This document shows, in pieces, positions 33,433-45,177 of a DNA stretch of 64,000 nucleotides. The position numbers and the translations under genes are program-made. How positions within the stretch are numbered: the first letter of the stretch is position 1; every line of letters begins with the position of its first letter. The notes under the pieces were generated by a model that searched no databases, had not been told where the DNA came from, and worked only from the letters and a program-made list of their open reading frames with translations. This DNA is from Roridomyces roridus (taxonomy: Eukaryota; Basidiomycota; Agaricomycetes; Agaricales; Mycenaceae). The stretch covers positions 558,001 to 622,000 of the forward strand of contig JARKIF010000007.1 in assembly GCA_029378245.1 (NCBI GenBank), given 5' to 3'.

Positions 33433-34261
33433 CGCGTTCTGGGATTGGATGAGTATGGAGGAGATGTTGAGCGAGAAAGGGCTCACCTGGTCGTAAACTG
33501 AGTGAAGGGGGAGGAGAAGAGTAGTGGAGAAAAGAAGGTAAAGCGGGGATTTAAGAGCGTGGTGATGCAATGCCTCAAATAGCCGACAGCAGGGGTGCAC
33601 CGCTCTTGTTGATCAACTCACACCGCCTTCACTCTGTCCATGTCGGTACCACCGAGTATCCGACTAGATTTGGAAGTTTTGCGGTCTATTTTCCCCGAAG
33701 CCGCGAGCTTGGTCCACCTGGCGCCACTAGGCATTTTACTGCCTCCGCCCTCCCGCTTAATTCAACCCCACAACGTTCAAACGTGCGGCCCCTTGGCTAC
33801 CCTTGGTAGCAACGCTGGACATCAATGTCGAGATCTTCGCAACTCGTTGGGCGCGGCGCCCAATGATATGGCCCCGCTTGCTCCATCAACTTCAAGGGAA
33901 CGTTTCGAATTCAATTCTACACCGACTTGAATCGGACTCGTTTGGCATGCCTCATGGCCCCACAGCCTGCTTCTCTTTCCGCGCCGCTATTTTCTGACTT
34001 TTGAGGGGCTCATCTTACGAGAGTCGGCAATATGTCCGCCTGTGGCCATTCAAACGCTCAAGATTGAATTGTTATCGCGGTTGATCGAGCTCTCGCTCTC
34101 GCACAAGACTCTCCAACGGATATAGTTGAGTATGTTGTCGCTGGAAACATACACCGACGCTACATTACGCATGACTATTATACACTGTATGATACATATG
34201 GCCGCAATAAAAACCGTGGTGGCGGCCATATAAAAAGACTCTCCCTAAATAACCCAACCCT
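33433..34261. other. Intergenic region with a 3' hairpin
   Basis: This holds the GFA1 promoter and the 3' flank of the kinase-like gene. ATATGGCCGC (34196-34205) and GCGGCCATAT (34222-34231) form a perfect 10-bp inverted repeat around 16 nt, 31 bp past the stop of the kinase-like gene. No open frame here shows a domain. Confidence 0.45.
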
Positions 34262-35631
34262 CTACATTGACTTTTTCCTCGACTTCTCGCTGTCCATCGA
34301 GTTTCTAGGCGTCTTTGTATAAAACGACCTCATCCGCGGATTCAACTGTCGCATCGGCAGAGTAGGCACGAACGGCAACGCCGGCACACTCTTGATCGTA
34401 TTTTTCAACCGTCTAAATATCTGGTCAATCCAACCATTCATGTCCATCGGCTGCCCCGGTTTACGGAGCTGCCACTGGGTGAGGTTCTCGCACTGCTTGT
34501 TGAAGCGCTGAATGACCTCCCCGATCGTCGGCCGTGAGGCCGGATTTTTGTTCGTCATATCCTCGACGAGAGGCTTTAGAAACTGGAGCGGCATGTGCTG
34601 CTTCTGCAAGCGGCGCCGGTAAGCTCCTGATTAATGAAGAAGAAGAAGAAAAGGACGCACGGGATCGGAGCCAAGGAAATGCCGTTTAAGAAGACTACCC
34701 AGACACCAGATGTCGGCTGGGAAGGGATTGCACTCGGTGGTGCTGGAATATTCGGGCGGGTTGAGGCTGCCGCCGGGGGACACTCGCTCGAGGGGCGGGC
34801 CCTTGGAGGGATCATACCGACGCGAAAGCCCAAAGTCGATGAGGTAGTAACGCGGCCAGCACTCGGTACGAGTGATAGAGTACGCCAGCCCATCGTTGGT
34901 GGGGTTAAAACAATAGTTTACAGGATGAAAACCACGAGGATACAATTTAGTTGGGTCTTGGAGGATATTCAACAGGCTTATATCACTGCGGGAATAAAAG
35001 GTTAGCTATACTGCGCAAGGGTGGGAATGGAACTTACCGATGGGCTACGTAGTTGTCGTGCATGAACTGTACGCCCTGCCGGAAAAGTACATGCGTCAAA
35101 AGGGGATTCAGATCAACTGCGTAAAGACGTACCTCGAATATCTGACGCCAGCAATCTATTACTTCGCCCACAGTGTCGAAAATAGGTTCGTCAAAACGAA
35201 TTAAACGGGGCATCACAATAATCTCTTTATCATCGTCCCTGGGATCTTGCAACACCTCCAAGATCGGTACACAGTGATTTTTCGAGCTCCCGGACAGAGT
35301 GGGAGACGAGAAGAAACAGCCAACGTCGACCTCGCAAGGATGCGCTTTGCGCGACACCCACTTGAGCATGACCTGTTGGCCGTCTGATATCCGCTCGGCA
35401 TCCATGATATGTTTTCTCTATGAACAATTAATAGGTAATTCAGAGGCGGCGGTGGCGGGCGGAAATACACACCGGATGTTGGACTGTGTGTTCGTCGCCA
35501 TGGCGTTTTGGACCCACAAAGTCCAGGTTGAACTTTGGACGAAGTTCGTAGCCCGCCTTTTCGAGAAACGCACGGCGCTGGAACCAAAAGGCTTCCTTTT
35601 CGTGCAGCGTTTTATTGTATTTTTCGGACAT
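34262..35631 (-). CDS. Protein kinase-like protein of a basidiomycete family
   Basis: A compact kinase fold. ATG 35631 begins MSEKYNKTLHEKEAFWFQRR, the usual start of this family. VMLKWVSRKAHP holds the candidate ATP-binding lysine; VAHRDISLLNIL is the catalytic loop (HRD..N) after an intron; YYLIDFGLSRRY is the DFG segment; FPADIWCLGSLL corresponds to the region after the activation loop. The glycine-rich loop is not recognisable, so activity is uncertain. Introns of 35-60 nt fall after QHP, FE, HR and near GSDP. The C-terminal part (LKPLVEDMTNKNPASRPTIG) completes the C lobe and a basic Ser/Lys tail follows to 34262. Substrate and role are unknown; the family is large in Agaricomycetes. Confidence 0.78.
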
Positions 35632-35999
35632 GGTCGCGGGAGAGAATAAGTAGGAGAGCGAGAGCTGAGAACGCCACAGTGGCGAGGGGATTTGGTGGAG
35701 TTGGGGGTGGGTGTGCAATGTGGGAAATATTACTCCGCCTTTATACAGTCGACCTGGCCCGTTGTGCATGTTCCGGTGGGGTCCCAGTCTCGCTCAGCTG
35801 ACCCAGAGTTAACAGCATCTTATCGGTAGACAGGGCACGGATCTCAAAAAAGGCGTGTTTTGAGCGTGAACACGCGCAAAAGGGCCTCACCTTCCCAAGG
35901 TCAACGGAGTTCCATCGGCAAGCGGGCACGCAAGTGGCGCCTGGCGGCAAAAAACTGTATTCAAGGTCCGAAGAGTTTACCACGGCTGGTAAGAATAGG

Positions 36000-36857
36000 T
36001 CATCGGCGGGTCAAATATGTCCAAAGCCCAAGCGCCCGTTTATTCTGCTTCGACCGACCACGGGCGCGCAAACGCCGCACAAGATCTTTGACGACAGCTT
36101 GCACGCCTTCCCCCGTCTTTGCAGACACCTGTAGAAACACGCAGTCAAGCTCCCGTGCGAGGGCCGTTCCCTCCTGGAGAGACACCTCTTGGTCGTGAGC
36201 CGGCCTGTCGCATTGGTTTGCAACCAAGGCTAGAAGAGGGTCTTGCCCATATGCACGACACACAGCGCGCGTGTATGCTACTACGTCCTGGAGGGAATAT
36301 GGCGAGGTGGAGCTGTACATGAGTATGAAGGCATCGGCATCCCTAGGCAAGCATTGGCAGAATTAGCGCAGGGTCAAAACGAAAATCGAGGGAGCAGGGG
36401 ACAGACCGTAGTTGAGCTTCTGCAGCCTCCTCTTCGTTCACCCCGTCTGGCGGAAGTTTGGCGTCTATTCTCGACGGCAGGAAATGAAAATGACTGCGTA
36501 CGGTATATATCGAGCAGAGTGACGACAGTTTTCTGCTTGTCGACGGTTAGGTGTCTTGAGAATCCTTTCGGTCCAGAGCTCTCGAGTTCCTGCATGGTCA
36601 GGCAAGCATTGCAGGATTTGGACAGACAGGCCTACTGGAAAGGTTGTCAAAGATCGGTACTCAAACGGACTTGTAATCAATCGCAAACCTTCAAAGTCGT
36701 CCAATACGAACTGGTGAAGGCTACTCAGTGGGCGCAGACGAACGGAGCTTGTGAGACGCACTCGGCTGATGAAGCGGGTCTTTCCGACACGAGGGGCACC
36801 GACGAGCGCGATGGTCCAGGCATCGGGGTCATTAGCGACGAGAGTATCGCTGCTCAT
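36000..36857 (-). CDS. Ras-like small GTPase without a canonical G3 box
   Basis: The start MSSDTLVANDPDAW leads to the P-loop LVGAPRVGKTRF. Later exons give TVDKQKTVVTLLDI (the strand before G3), ADAFILMYSSTSPYSLQDVV (the strand after switch II), ALVANQCD (G4, where NKxD is usual) and QVSAKTGEG (G5). In no frame between LLDI and ADAFILMYS is DTAGQE encoded. My best splice model gives an acidic stretch (NEEEAAEAQLR) instead. The end, QNKRALGLWTYLTRR, has no CaaX motif, so prenylation is not expected. It is probably a divergent GTP-binding protein that hydrolyses GTP poorly or not at all. It is divergent from the NRPS-like gene, with 588 bp between start codons. Confidence 0.7.
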
Positions 36858-37445
36858 TAAAGGTCGTGAATTGGGTCGTAGTGGGTGCTATCAGATGGTA
36901 CCGGTCGACCACAGGCTTTATAATGAAAGCAGCGTGGGTGCTGCATGCTGTCCATATCTCGAATCATGAAATAAACCCGAAAACCTCTGGTATGAAACGT
37001 TTTGAGGAGCCATACGGTGATGCCAACGCCTCCAAGTGGCCTAGTGTTGGAGTTTTCGCACTTAGCAGTTTGACTGAAAATTCGGGATGAGGCGGAAGCG
37101 GACAGGGCCGCCGCGAAAAGGCCAGGTTGAGGAACAAAGGAAAGCTGCGCCGCGGCCATCACAGCGATCAAGCGATCAGACGCGGCTTGCTTTGCACTCC
37201 CGAGCAGCTCCCGAGTCCCAACGGCGCGACCCGCCCTTTTTCGACCCTGCTCGATGCCGAATCCCGTCTGTGGCATTCAGGCCTCTCTGCGTGCTTCACC
37301 CATGTCAAAGTTCACTAGCACCACTCACATTCGCGCGACATTCTTAGAGGCTTTTCACTCCCTGTCGATCGAGTCCACGATCGGGGTCACCCCCTGAGTG
37401 CTGAAAGTCACGTCGCGTGAACCTCTCTCTCTCAGCTACTCCGTC

Positions 37446-40400
37446 ATGGTGTCCACGCTGGGAGACTTGCTGAGCTCCCAACCCTCCACCTCGCCCGCCC
37501 TCATCTTGCCCTCCTCGCCGTCTCTCAGCTACGGCGAGCTCGCCATTCACACAAACGCCTTGGCAGATACCCTCGCAGTCACCCACAACCAACGCGTCGC
37601 TCTCGCCTTGCCCAATGGTGTCGAGCTCGTTCTCGCCTTTCTCGCTGTTGCGAGTCTCGGCGCTGTCGCTTGCCCCTTCAATCCAGGATATACCCAGGCT
37701 GAGTTTGAGGTTCGTATCATGTTGTATTCGAGCGCCTTAACTGACAGTCCATCCCAGTTCTATCTCGAAGATACCAAACCCGCCCTTTTACTCGTCCCTC
37801 GCGGATTTACTACCTCCACTCCGGCACCATCATGCATCAGCGCTGCGCGCAAACTCGCCGTGCCCGTCAAAGAAGTAGCATTCGACTATTCCGCAATCGC
37901 GAGGCCCCTCCCTCCGTTCACTCGTCCCAAGGTCCACCCTGACGACGTAGCCCTCATTCTCCACACCAGCGGGACCACCGGGCGCCCCAAAGGTAGACCG
38001 CCCGCTCTCCCGCTGCTTCCTGACTGATTAAATCCTAGCCGTCCCTCTCACCCACGGTAACCTCCTCGCCACTGCGCGAAACATCGTCAACACATACGCG
38101 CTATCTCCTGCGGACAACACATACCTCGTGCAAGTCCTCTTCCACATCCACGGTATTGTCGCGGCCCTCCTCGCCCCACTGCTCTCTGGCGGCCGTATCA
38201 CCCTGCCCTCGCGCCTTGATCCCAGCCGTGCATGGAGCGAGTTCGCCGCGTCTGGTTGTACCTGGATCACCGCCGTCCCCAGCATCCTGCAACTCCTCCT
38301 TCACGCACCCGCCCCGACAGGGCTCAAGATACGTTTTCTCCGCAGCTGCTCGAGCCCTCTTAGCCCAAGCACGCTGGAGCAGCTCGAGATGCGGTTTGGG
38401 GCGCCCGTTCTCGAGGCATATGCCATGACCGAAGCCGCGCATCAGATGACGTCAAACCCACTCCCGCCGCTTGGAGCGCCCCGTGCAATGTGGGCGAGGA
38501 GGCCGGGAAGTGTTGGTAAAGCGCAGGGTACCGAGATTGCGATTTATCAGGGCGACACTCGGGTTGTTGCTGGGATTCACGGCGATGTGTGCGTTCGCGC
38601 TCCTTCGGTTACCAAGGGATACGTCAAGAATCCCAAGGCCAACGCAGAAGCGTTCCTTCCAGACGGGTTTTTCCGCACGGGTGACCGGGGTTTCTTGGAC
38701 CAGGATGGGTATTTGACGCTGGTGGGACGGAATAGTGAGATCATCAACCGCGGAGGGGAGAAGATTTCGCCCATTGAGGTGGATGCAGCGCTGCTCGGGT
38801 GTTCACCTGCGATTCGGGAGGCGGTGTGTTTTGCGGTGCCCGACGAGCTGATGGGGCAGGAAGTTGAGGCGGCGGTGGTGTTGGCCAAGGGAGAGACGCT
38901 GGATGAGGCGGGGTTGCAGGCGCTCGTGGGGCGGGTGCTTGCGGATTTCAAAGTTCCGAAACACGTGCACTTTGTGGAGGGTACGATCCCCAAAGGACCT
39001 ACGGGCAAGATTCAGCGCAAGAATTTGACCGAGAGGTTTGGCAAGAAGAATGTCTTGTCCAAGATAATTCAGCCAAAGGAGGTCGAGGGCACGGTCAAGG
39101 CGCTCCTGGGCGAGCTGCTCTACCTGGATATCTCGGCCATCACGGACGAGAGGACGCTCTTTGCACTGGGTGCGGATTCGATCCTCTTTATCCGCCTCGT
39201 TTCGGCGCTGCGAACGCGCGGGCTGCACGTCAGCATGCGTGATCTGTTCCAGAACCCATCCGTTGCAGGATTGGTCAAGCTCTTGCAACCCAAGGCGGCT
39301 GAGGAGGCTGACCCTGCGCCGTTTGAGCTGTTTGGTGCGGCTGGGCACCGTGCGCAGGCGGATATTGCATCTCAGCTTGGAGTGAGAGTGGAGGATGTGG
39401 AGGATGCGTTCCCGCTTATACGGGGTCAGGCGATGATGTACCGTGCGGCGCTCTCCGCACCGAACACTGCCACCTGGATTGTGGGTGATATTGTGTGGCT
39501 CAAGGATGGGGTGGATGTCGAGCGGTGGATGCGGGCCTGGGAGACTGTATGGGTCCATGAGGCGGTGAGTTTCCGTATGCAACGTCGGTGACGATGACTA
39601 AATGTTTCGGTCAGTGCTTGAGAGGAACGTTGGTCGGGCGCGTGAGTGGACAGGACGCAACTTATGCCGAGGAGGTCAACACTACCTACCTCGCTCCACA
39701 AGCGCGTGGGCCACACTGGGTGAAACTTCACGGCGAATCCAAGGCCGGTGCGTACGCGGCGGTGCAGGTCTACGCTGCTGGGCTCAGGCACGAAATCGGC
39801 AAGCCCGCGGTACATTTTGTGTTGTCAACCTACCCTGGGGGGACGTTCTTCGCGCTCTTGTATGACCATATGTTCTTGGAAGCAGGATCACGGGAGTTGG
39901 TGCAAACGGCAGCAAGTGCGGTGTACCTACGTCCCGAGACGAAGCCGCAGAAACGCGGTTGCCAAGGGTGGGCGCGGTATGTGTGGCATGCGATGCGTTT
40001 GGAAGCGGACGTTGGGTTTTGGGAAAAGGAGTTTGGGCCAAGTGCGAGGCTGCCGGCTTTCCATACGACAAGGCGGATTGGGGCAGAGGCGAATGTGGAT
40101 GTGCCGGTGAGGAAGAGGCATGTCGTGCTTGAGCTTCCGTTGGCACATATGAGCCAGGCGCTTAGGGTAAGCGTGCCCCTCCTTGCTGAGAGCGCGTTCT
40201 GCCTTGCGGTGAGCTTGTATTGGAGCCAGATTGGGGGGGGGACGGAGCCGGCGTATTATGCCAAGACGATCAGCCGTGAGTGTGTTTTTGAGCCTGTTTT
40301 GGAGAGTGACTGAAAGTTAATGCAGGGCGGTATGAGTGCGTTAAGGATATGTTCGATATACGCGGGTTGCCATTCCAGATGAACACGGCGCTCGTGCCCG

Positions 40401-40881
40401 TGACGACTGCGCACCACTCGATCTGGGCTTTTGTGAACGCGTTCATGGAAAAGGTGCGGGCGGTCGAGGTTAAAGAACAATCGGCAAGTCTCTCTTTTCC
40501 TGGCGTTAGCTTTGACCTGACTGGCTACAGGTGGAGCATGCGGAGACGCGGACGGCAATTGCGTGGTATTGGCGAGTGCAGCGCCCGGTGCCAGAGTGGG
40601 ATCAACTTGTGCGACTGATCGACTCGGTGTGGCGGCCTGTGAGCCCTACCGAGCTTGTCATGCGGCGTGTCGCGCCGACCAAGATGATGGTGTACCAATT
40701 GCAGGAGACGTGGTTTGCGGACGAGTTCAAGAGGCGTGGGTGCCAGGTCGAGCTTTTGGATATCGCGGTGAAGACGTTGGAGTTTTATGCGCAAGGAGGC
40801 TTGGAGAGGAAGACGTATGATGATTTGCGGGAAGCGGTATTCGGTGCGTCGAGGAAGATGGATATAGAGGCAAGGCTGTAG
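37446..40881 (+). CDS. NRPS-like enzyme: adenylation, carrier, condensation-like
   Basis: A multidomain enzyme expected to activate a carboxylic acid as adenylate, load it on a phosphopantetheine arm and form an amide or ester. ATG 37446 begins MVSTLGDLLSSQ. The adenylation domain shows LILHTSGTTGRPK (split by an intron), EAYAMTEAAHQM, GFFRTGDRGFLDQDGYL, GRNSEIINRGGEKISP and the terminal Lys motif PKGPTGKIQ. The carrier domain has LGADSILFIRL with the Ser for phosphopantetheine. The condensation-like domain (from about 39430) carries LLYDHMFLEAG where HHxxxDG is usual: His kept, Asp replaced by Glu or shifted. No thioesterase or reductase follows. Introns lie after AEFE, PK, HEA, TIS and EQSA. 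An A-T-C order without further modules is unusual; the product is unknown. The regulator gene starts 115 bp downstream. Confidence 0.85.
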
Positions 40882-40996
40882 ACAATATTAGTAAGTAGAC
40901 AGAATAGAATTGGTCCAAGATTGCATGCCGCCATCCGAATTCCGATCACATCGAATGTTTACTTATGGGGATCTCACACCTTGCTCACAAACCACC

Positions 40997-43900
40997 ATGA
41001 CTGTTTCGGCAGAGGATGGCGTACAACCTGGTTCCAAGCGCAGACGACTGAGAGGATCATGTGACAAATGTAGACTCCGAAAGAGTAGGAAATTCCTTTC
41101 TGTTCTTCTTTTACTGATTCGTTTGCAGTTCGATGTAATTTTCTTCAACAGTTGTAAACCAAGGCTTAAATATTTTTTCAGGCGACAGTTCGCAAATGCC
41201 AGGTGGGCAATGTACGAATTGCATTGCCTTCAACTCGGAGTGTACGCACGCGTCCCAGCCGGCGCCGCCCAAAAACCGGAAATCTAAAGAACCTCCAAAA
41301 AATCAAGTACCCAAACCCGTTTCACACTCTGATTTTTATTTGATACCATGCACAGAACAAATGGGATTCGAACAAGTCGGCGAAAGACCATGTTGCTGCC
41401 ATTGTCCAGCAAGCGACGGCGCATATCCCAGAGCCCCATGTGCGTCGAGTTCTCCTGGACGTAGCGCGATACGCGCGGGATCTCGAGAATCAACTGGCTG
41501 CATGCAAACCATCGCCGTCTCTTCCGACCACCAGCATGCACGAGTCTTCACCGTCACCTGGTCCCGACGCAGAGTCCGTCGGCATCCTCACGGAGAAACT
41601 TGAACGCTTCAGCCTGGAATCCGACACCAACCGTTATTTTGGTAAATCCAGTCACTTTCAACTCATCAATGCAGCTGTAGGCATCCAAGAGAGATGCATC
41701 AATGTGGGGCGTCCCCAAATACGGGCACCTCCTGCCAAACGGCCGGAATACTGGTTTACTCAGTGGGAGTACGAGCATCTGGCAACGGAGCCCAAGTACC
41801 TGCCGCTGATATTTCCCGAGACGGCGCTGCTCCAGAAGCTGATCGGCATATTCTTCAACAAAGTCAACATCCTCATCTGCCTCCTACACTGACCGACTTT
41901 TGAGCGATCGGTGGCATCAGGCCTTCATCTGTACGACTTCAACTTTGGCTGCACTGTCTTGGCCGTGTGCGCCGTGGCGGCGAAATACTCTGACGACCCA
42001 CGCGTGCTTTTCCCTGGAACGAATAATTCGACGCTGGGTTCTGGCTGGGATTATTTCAGACAGCTTCCGCTGCTCCAGAAGCCTTTGGCTCGCGCTTGTA
42101 CGCTCCACGAGGCGCAAACCATCTGTGTGAGTATTTGCATTATCATTTCGCTTGGCTCTCATGTGAGCAGCTGGCTGTGTTTTATTTGCAGGGATCTTCT
42201 AAACCGGAGGCGTGTTGGACGCTTGGCGGTGCTGGGATTCGCTTGGCCCAAGAAGTAGGAGCCCATCGCCGCAATAGGTTCGAAGACAAGATAGAAGCCG
42301 AGCAATGGAAACGCGTATTCTGTTAGTTGACTTGCGGTGTTCTGTGTTGGTTTTCTAACTTCCTTTCAGGGATGTTGATCTGGATCGACACACTGTCAAG
42401 CTCCTTAAACGGACGGCCGCGAGGGACACATGCATCAGAGTATGGTTGTCTTGTCATTTTTGTATCTCATTGCTTTCTAGCTACAACCTCGACTTCCCGG
42501 TAGATTGCGACGACGAATATTGGGAAACGGACGACCCGGCGACGGCGTTCAAGCAGCCGTTGGGGAAACCTTCCATCACTTCGTACGCAATAGCGTACTG
42601 CAAGCTCATCGAAATTATCGGGATGGCGCAACGCACCATCGTGGGTTGTTCCCTTGTTCTTACTTGCGTATTTTTCACGCAAGTTGATTAGTACGAGGAA
42701 AATCCGAAGAGTGGAAACGATGAATGGACGAAAGAGGTAATTGCTAATCTCGAGTCGGTGTTTTTCCTTGTCATCCTCGTGTTGTTTCTCACTGGGAACC
42801 AGTTCTGCCTTGAACGACTGGATCGATCAAGTACCTATGCATCGTGAGTCTCAGTCTCTTGACAACACTCAAGGTGATTATATGGCTACAGTACGATGGG
42901 ACCCACATATGGTAGACCCCGTCTTCGCGACACAGAGTGCCGTGCTCTACGCATGTTATTATCATGGTATTATTTCCTCTCTCCTGTCTGATTTACCGTA
43001 TCGAACCTCCGCGTAGTGCAGATTCAGATCCACCGCATCTTTGTCAATTGCCCGAATATGGGACTCGGTGTACCTGTATGTGCATTTATCCAACTTTTTC
43101 GTGCTTCATTGAATGTCCAGGTGTACGCTTCGCTCGCGATTTGCACGAGTTCGGCACGGGCGTGCAGCCATGTAATGGACGTTGCAACGAGGAAGGGTTT
43201 TTTGACCAACCCATACTTATTGGTGCCGACCTCTTCTTTCTTCTTGAGTATGTTGATTGAACTGGTTCTAGAATGCGGTCTTCGACTCGGCGCTTCTTCT
43301 GTTGCTCAATGTCTGGGGAGGACGACATGTCGGTATTACTGTGGACCCGAAAAAGTGTATGCAAGATGTGGAGATGTGTATACGCGTCTTTCAGGTGTAT
43401 GAACCCCGGTCGGTGTAGTCATTTTTCACTCTGATAGTAGGCTGATAGTGCACAGATGGCACCTCGCTGGTCGTCAACAGTACGTAGCACGGACTCGAGA
43501 CATTCAAGTCAAAGACTGATTCGACGCACAGCGATATCATCAACGAATTCATGAATGCGGCCAACGTGGATATATCCTTTGATTCCTCAAATCCACGCAA
43601 GAGAAGGTTCGAACCGGATCCAGAGCCTTCGACAAGCAACGCGAATCCAAGTCTTTCGTTCGCCCCTCTTCCGATGCACTCGCAGGACCTGAGTCGACTG
43701 CCCGTTTACGAGCCGGTGAACTGGGGGAGTGCTTTACGACCGGATCAGGAGATACTGCTCCCTCCAGACATTCAGACGATCATGGCGACGAATCCGGATG
43801 AAGAATCTTTATTGCCCGAGGCGAATGGCCTGAACGTCACGCTGCTGAGCGGGGCGCCAATGGGTTACGAGTACGCTGGTTTCTTTCTTTTTGATGACAT

Positions 43901-44001
43901 GGTGCTCATAGAATTTTATTTGCAGCTGGAACGATTGGGGGAAATATCTCGGGAGCGTGGAAGAGATGATGCACTCACGAGGAAATTCGAGTAATGGTTG
44001 A
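40997..44001 (+). CDS. Zn2Cys6 transcription factor with an internal stop codon
   Basis: A fungal-specific regulator. The binuclear zinc cluster reads CDKCRLRKIRCDSSQ then CTNCIAFNSEC only if a 6-nt micro-exon (TTCGAT, 41129-41134) is included between introns 41085-41128 and 41135-41181. The middle region (HVRRVLLDVARYARDL onward) and the fungal_trans domain follow: DDPRVLFPGTN, QGSSKPEACWTLGGAGIRLA, WIDTLSSSLNGRPRG, FPVDCDDEYWE. About twelve introns splice cleanly to the end (WNDWGKYLGSVEEMM, stop 43999-44001). In the conserved stretch LLH-PTFE an in-frame TGA occurs at 41890-41892. An intron removing it would also remove the conserved motif. The gene is therefore probably non-functional, unless the stop is an error or is bypassed. 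Position suggests it once controlled the NRPS-like gene. Confidence 0.8.
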
Positions 44002-44089
44002 ACATGCTTTGGTTAAATTACCTTTTATGGCACGGAGCGGTTGTTTGTTTGTGTCTAGATCTGTTACTTACAGCTCTTTGCGGAACATA

Positions 44090-44961
44090 GGGCGCGCGTA
44101 CCCAATCTCAATCGAGAATCCTTGGACTATCTTTCACGACTTTCTACGCTTGTTTCATTGGAGTTGGTGTGGGCAGATATCCGATTCTCGGGTCCTCCAA
44201 ATGACCCGACACAATCCCTCGGTGCTCCATTCCCCGCCCTTCGCACGCTTAAATTGTCAAACACGTCACCGGAATTCATCCTTGATTTTCTCAGCACTTT
44301 GCCACCCCAGTGCCCACTGCAGAGTTTCCATGCCGGCATCCAATCTTTGGCCAACCATGACCTGGGCGCCGTATACGCCGCTCTATCCACCCATCTCTCC
44401 CCCCTGGCCCTCAGAAAACTGCAGATAGTGTCAGATTTCCGGCGCAGGCGTTCACATACCTTTGCACACCCCAATGAAATCGCCCCCCTCTATCTCTTTC
44501 GAAACCTGACCCATCTCCGTCTCGAACCCCCAACGGCGTTTGATCTAGACGATGCGATGGCTCTGGATTTTGCTCGGTCCTGGCCGAATTTGATTAGCCT
44601 TGTACTGAACTCTGGGCAGCCTTTCAAAACGACGTTAGGCTGCCTCCGGGGGTTTGCAGAGCATTGCCAGGGATTGAGCCATCTCGACATCAACTTGGAT
44701 GCCTCCGTCGTACCCTTGCCTTTGGAGTCGAGGATCTCTCAGAATTCGCTGATTGTTCTTGGCGTTGGTGCCTCGCCGATCGATGACCCACAGGCTGTCA
44801 GCGCGTTCTTGTCAGTGCTGTTCCCGAGCCTCGGCGAAATAGATACTTCGTCGCGTTGGGGTTACTATGTAACCGAGGATGAGGAGTCTGAGGGAGAGTC
44901 CCATCGAAAGAAGTGGGGAGAGGTCGAAGCTTTGTTGCAGATGGGGGCTACTGGCAACTGA
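44090..44961 (+). pseudogene. F-box/LRR gene, 5'-truncated tandem copy
   Basis: From VPNLNRESLDYLSRL (about 44094) this frame matches the C-terminal 55 percent of the gene at 45178-46728, ending EVEALLQMGATGN. The F-box and first leucine-rich part are missing. Directly upstream lie sequences matching the 5' flank of the full copy (CCTTTTATGGCACG), so an internal deletion removed the start. The first ATG (44122) could give a 279-residue LRR fragment, but without an F-box. Confidence 0.75.
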
Positions 44962-44984
44962 GGCAATCTTGTGACGTTGGTCTC

Positions 44985-45130
44985 TTGTCTGATGAAATGA
45001 CGGTGCTCATGGAATTCTCAGCTGAAACAAATGGAGAAAGTATCTTGCAAGCACTGATTCACGAGGAAATTTTCATAATGCCTGAGGCCTGTGTATTGAA
45101 ATCAACCCGAAATTGCCTTTTATGGCACGA
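44985..45130 (+). pseudogene. Relic of the transcription factor's last exon
   Basis: GATGAAATGACGGTGCTCAT..GAATT and CACGAGGAAATT here align with the final intron and last exon of the Zn2Cys6 gene (43890-44001). The stretch CCTTTTATGGCACG follows in both places. This marks the joint of a tandem duplication whose unit spans the factor's 3' end plus the F-box/LRR gene. Confidence 0.6.
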
Positions 45131-45177
45131 GCGGTCATTTATTTGTATCTATTACTTCGAACCTCGACCTCGACAGC

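Noticed and set aside
38803..39582. A 259-codon minus-strand open frame
   Set aside because: Antisense to the adenylation and carrier domains of the NRPS-like gene, with no domain of its own.
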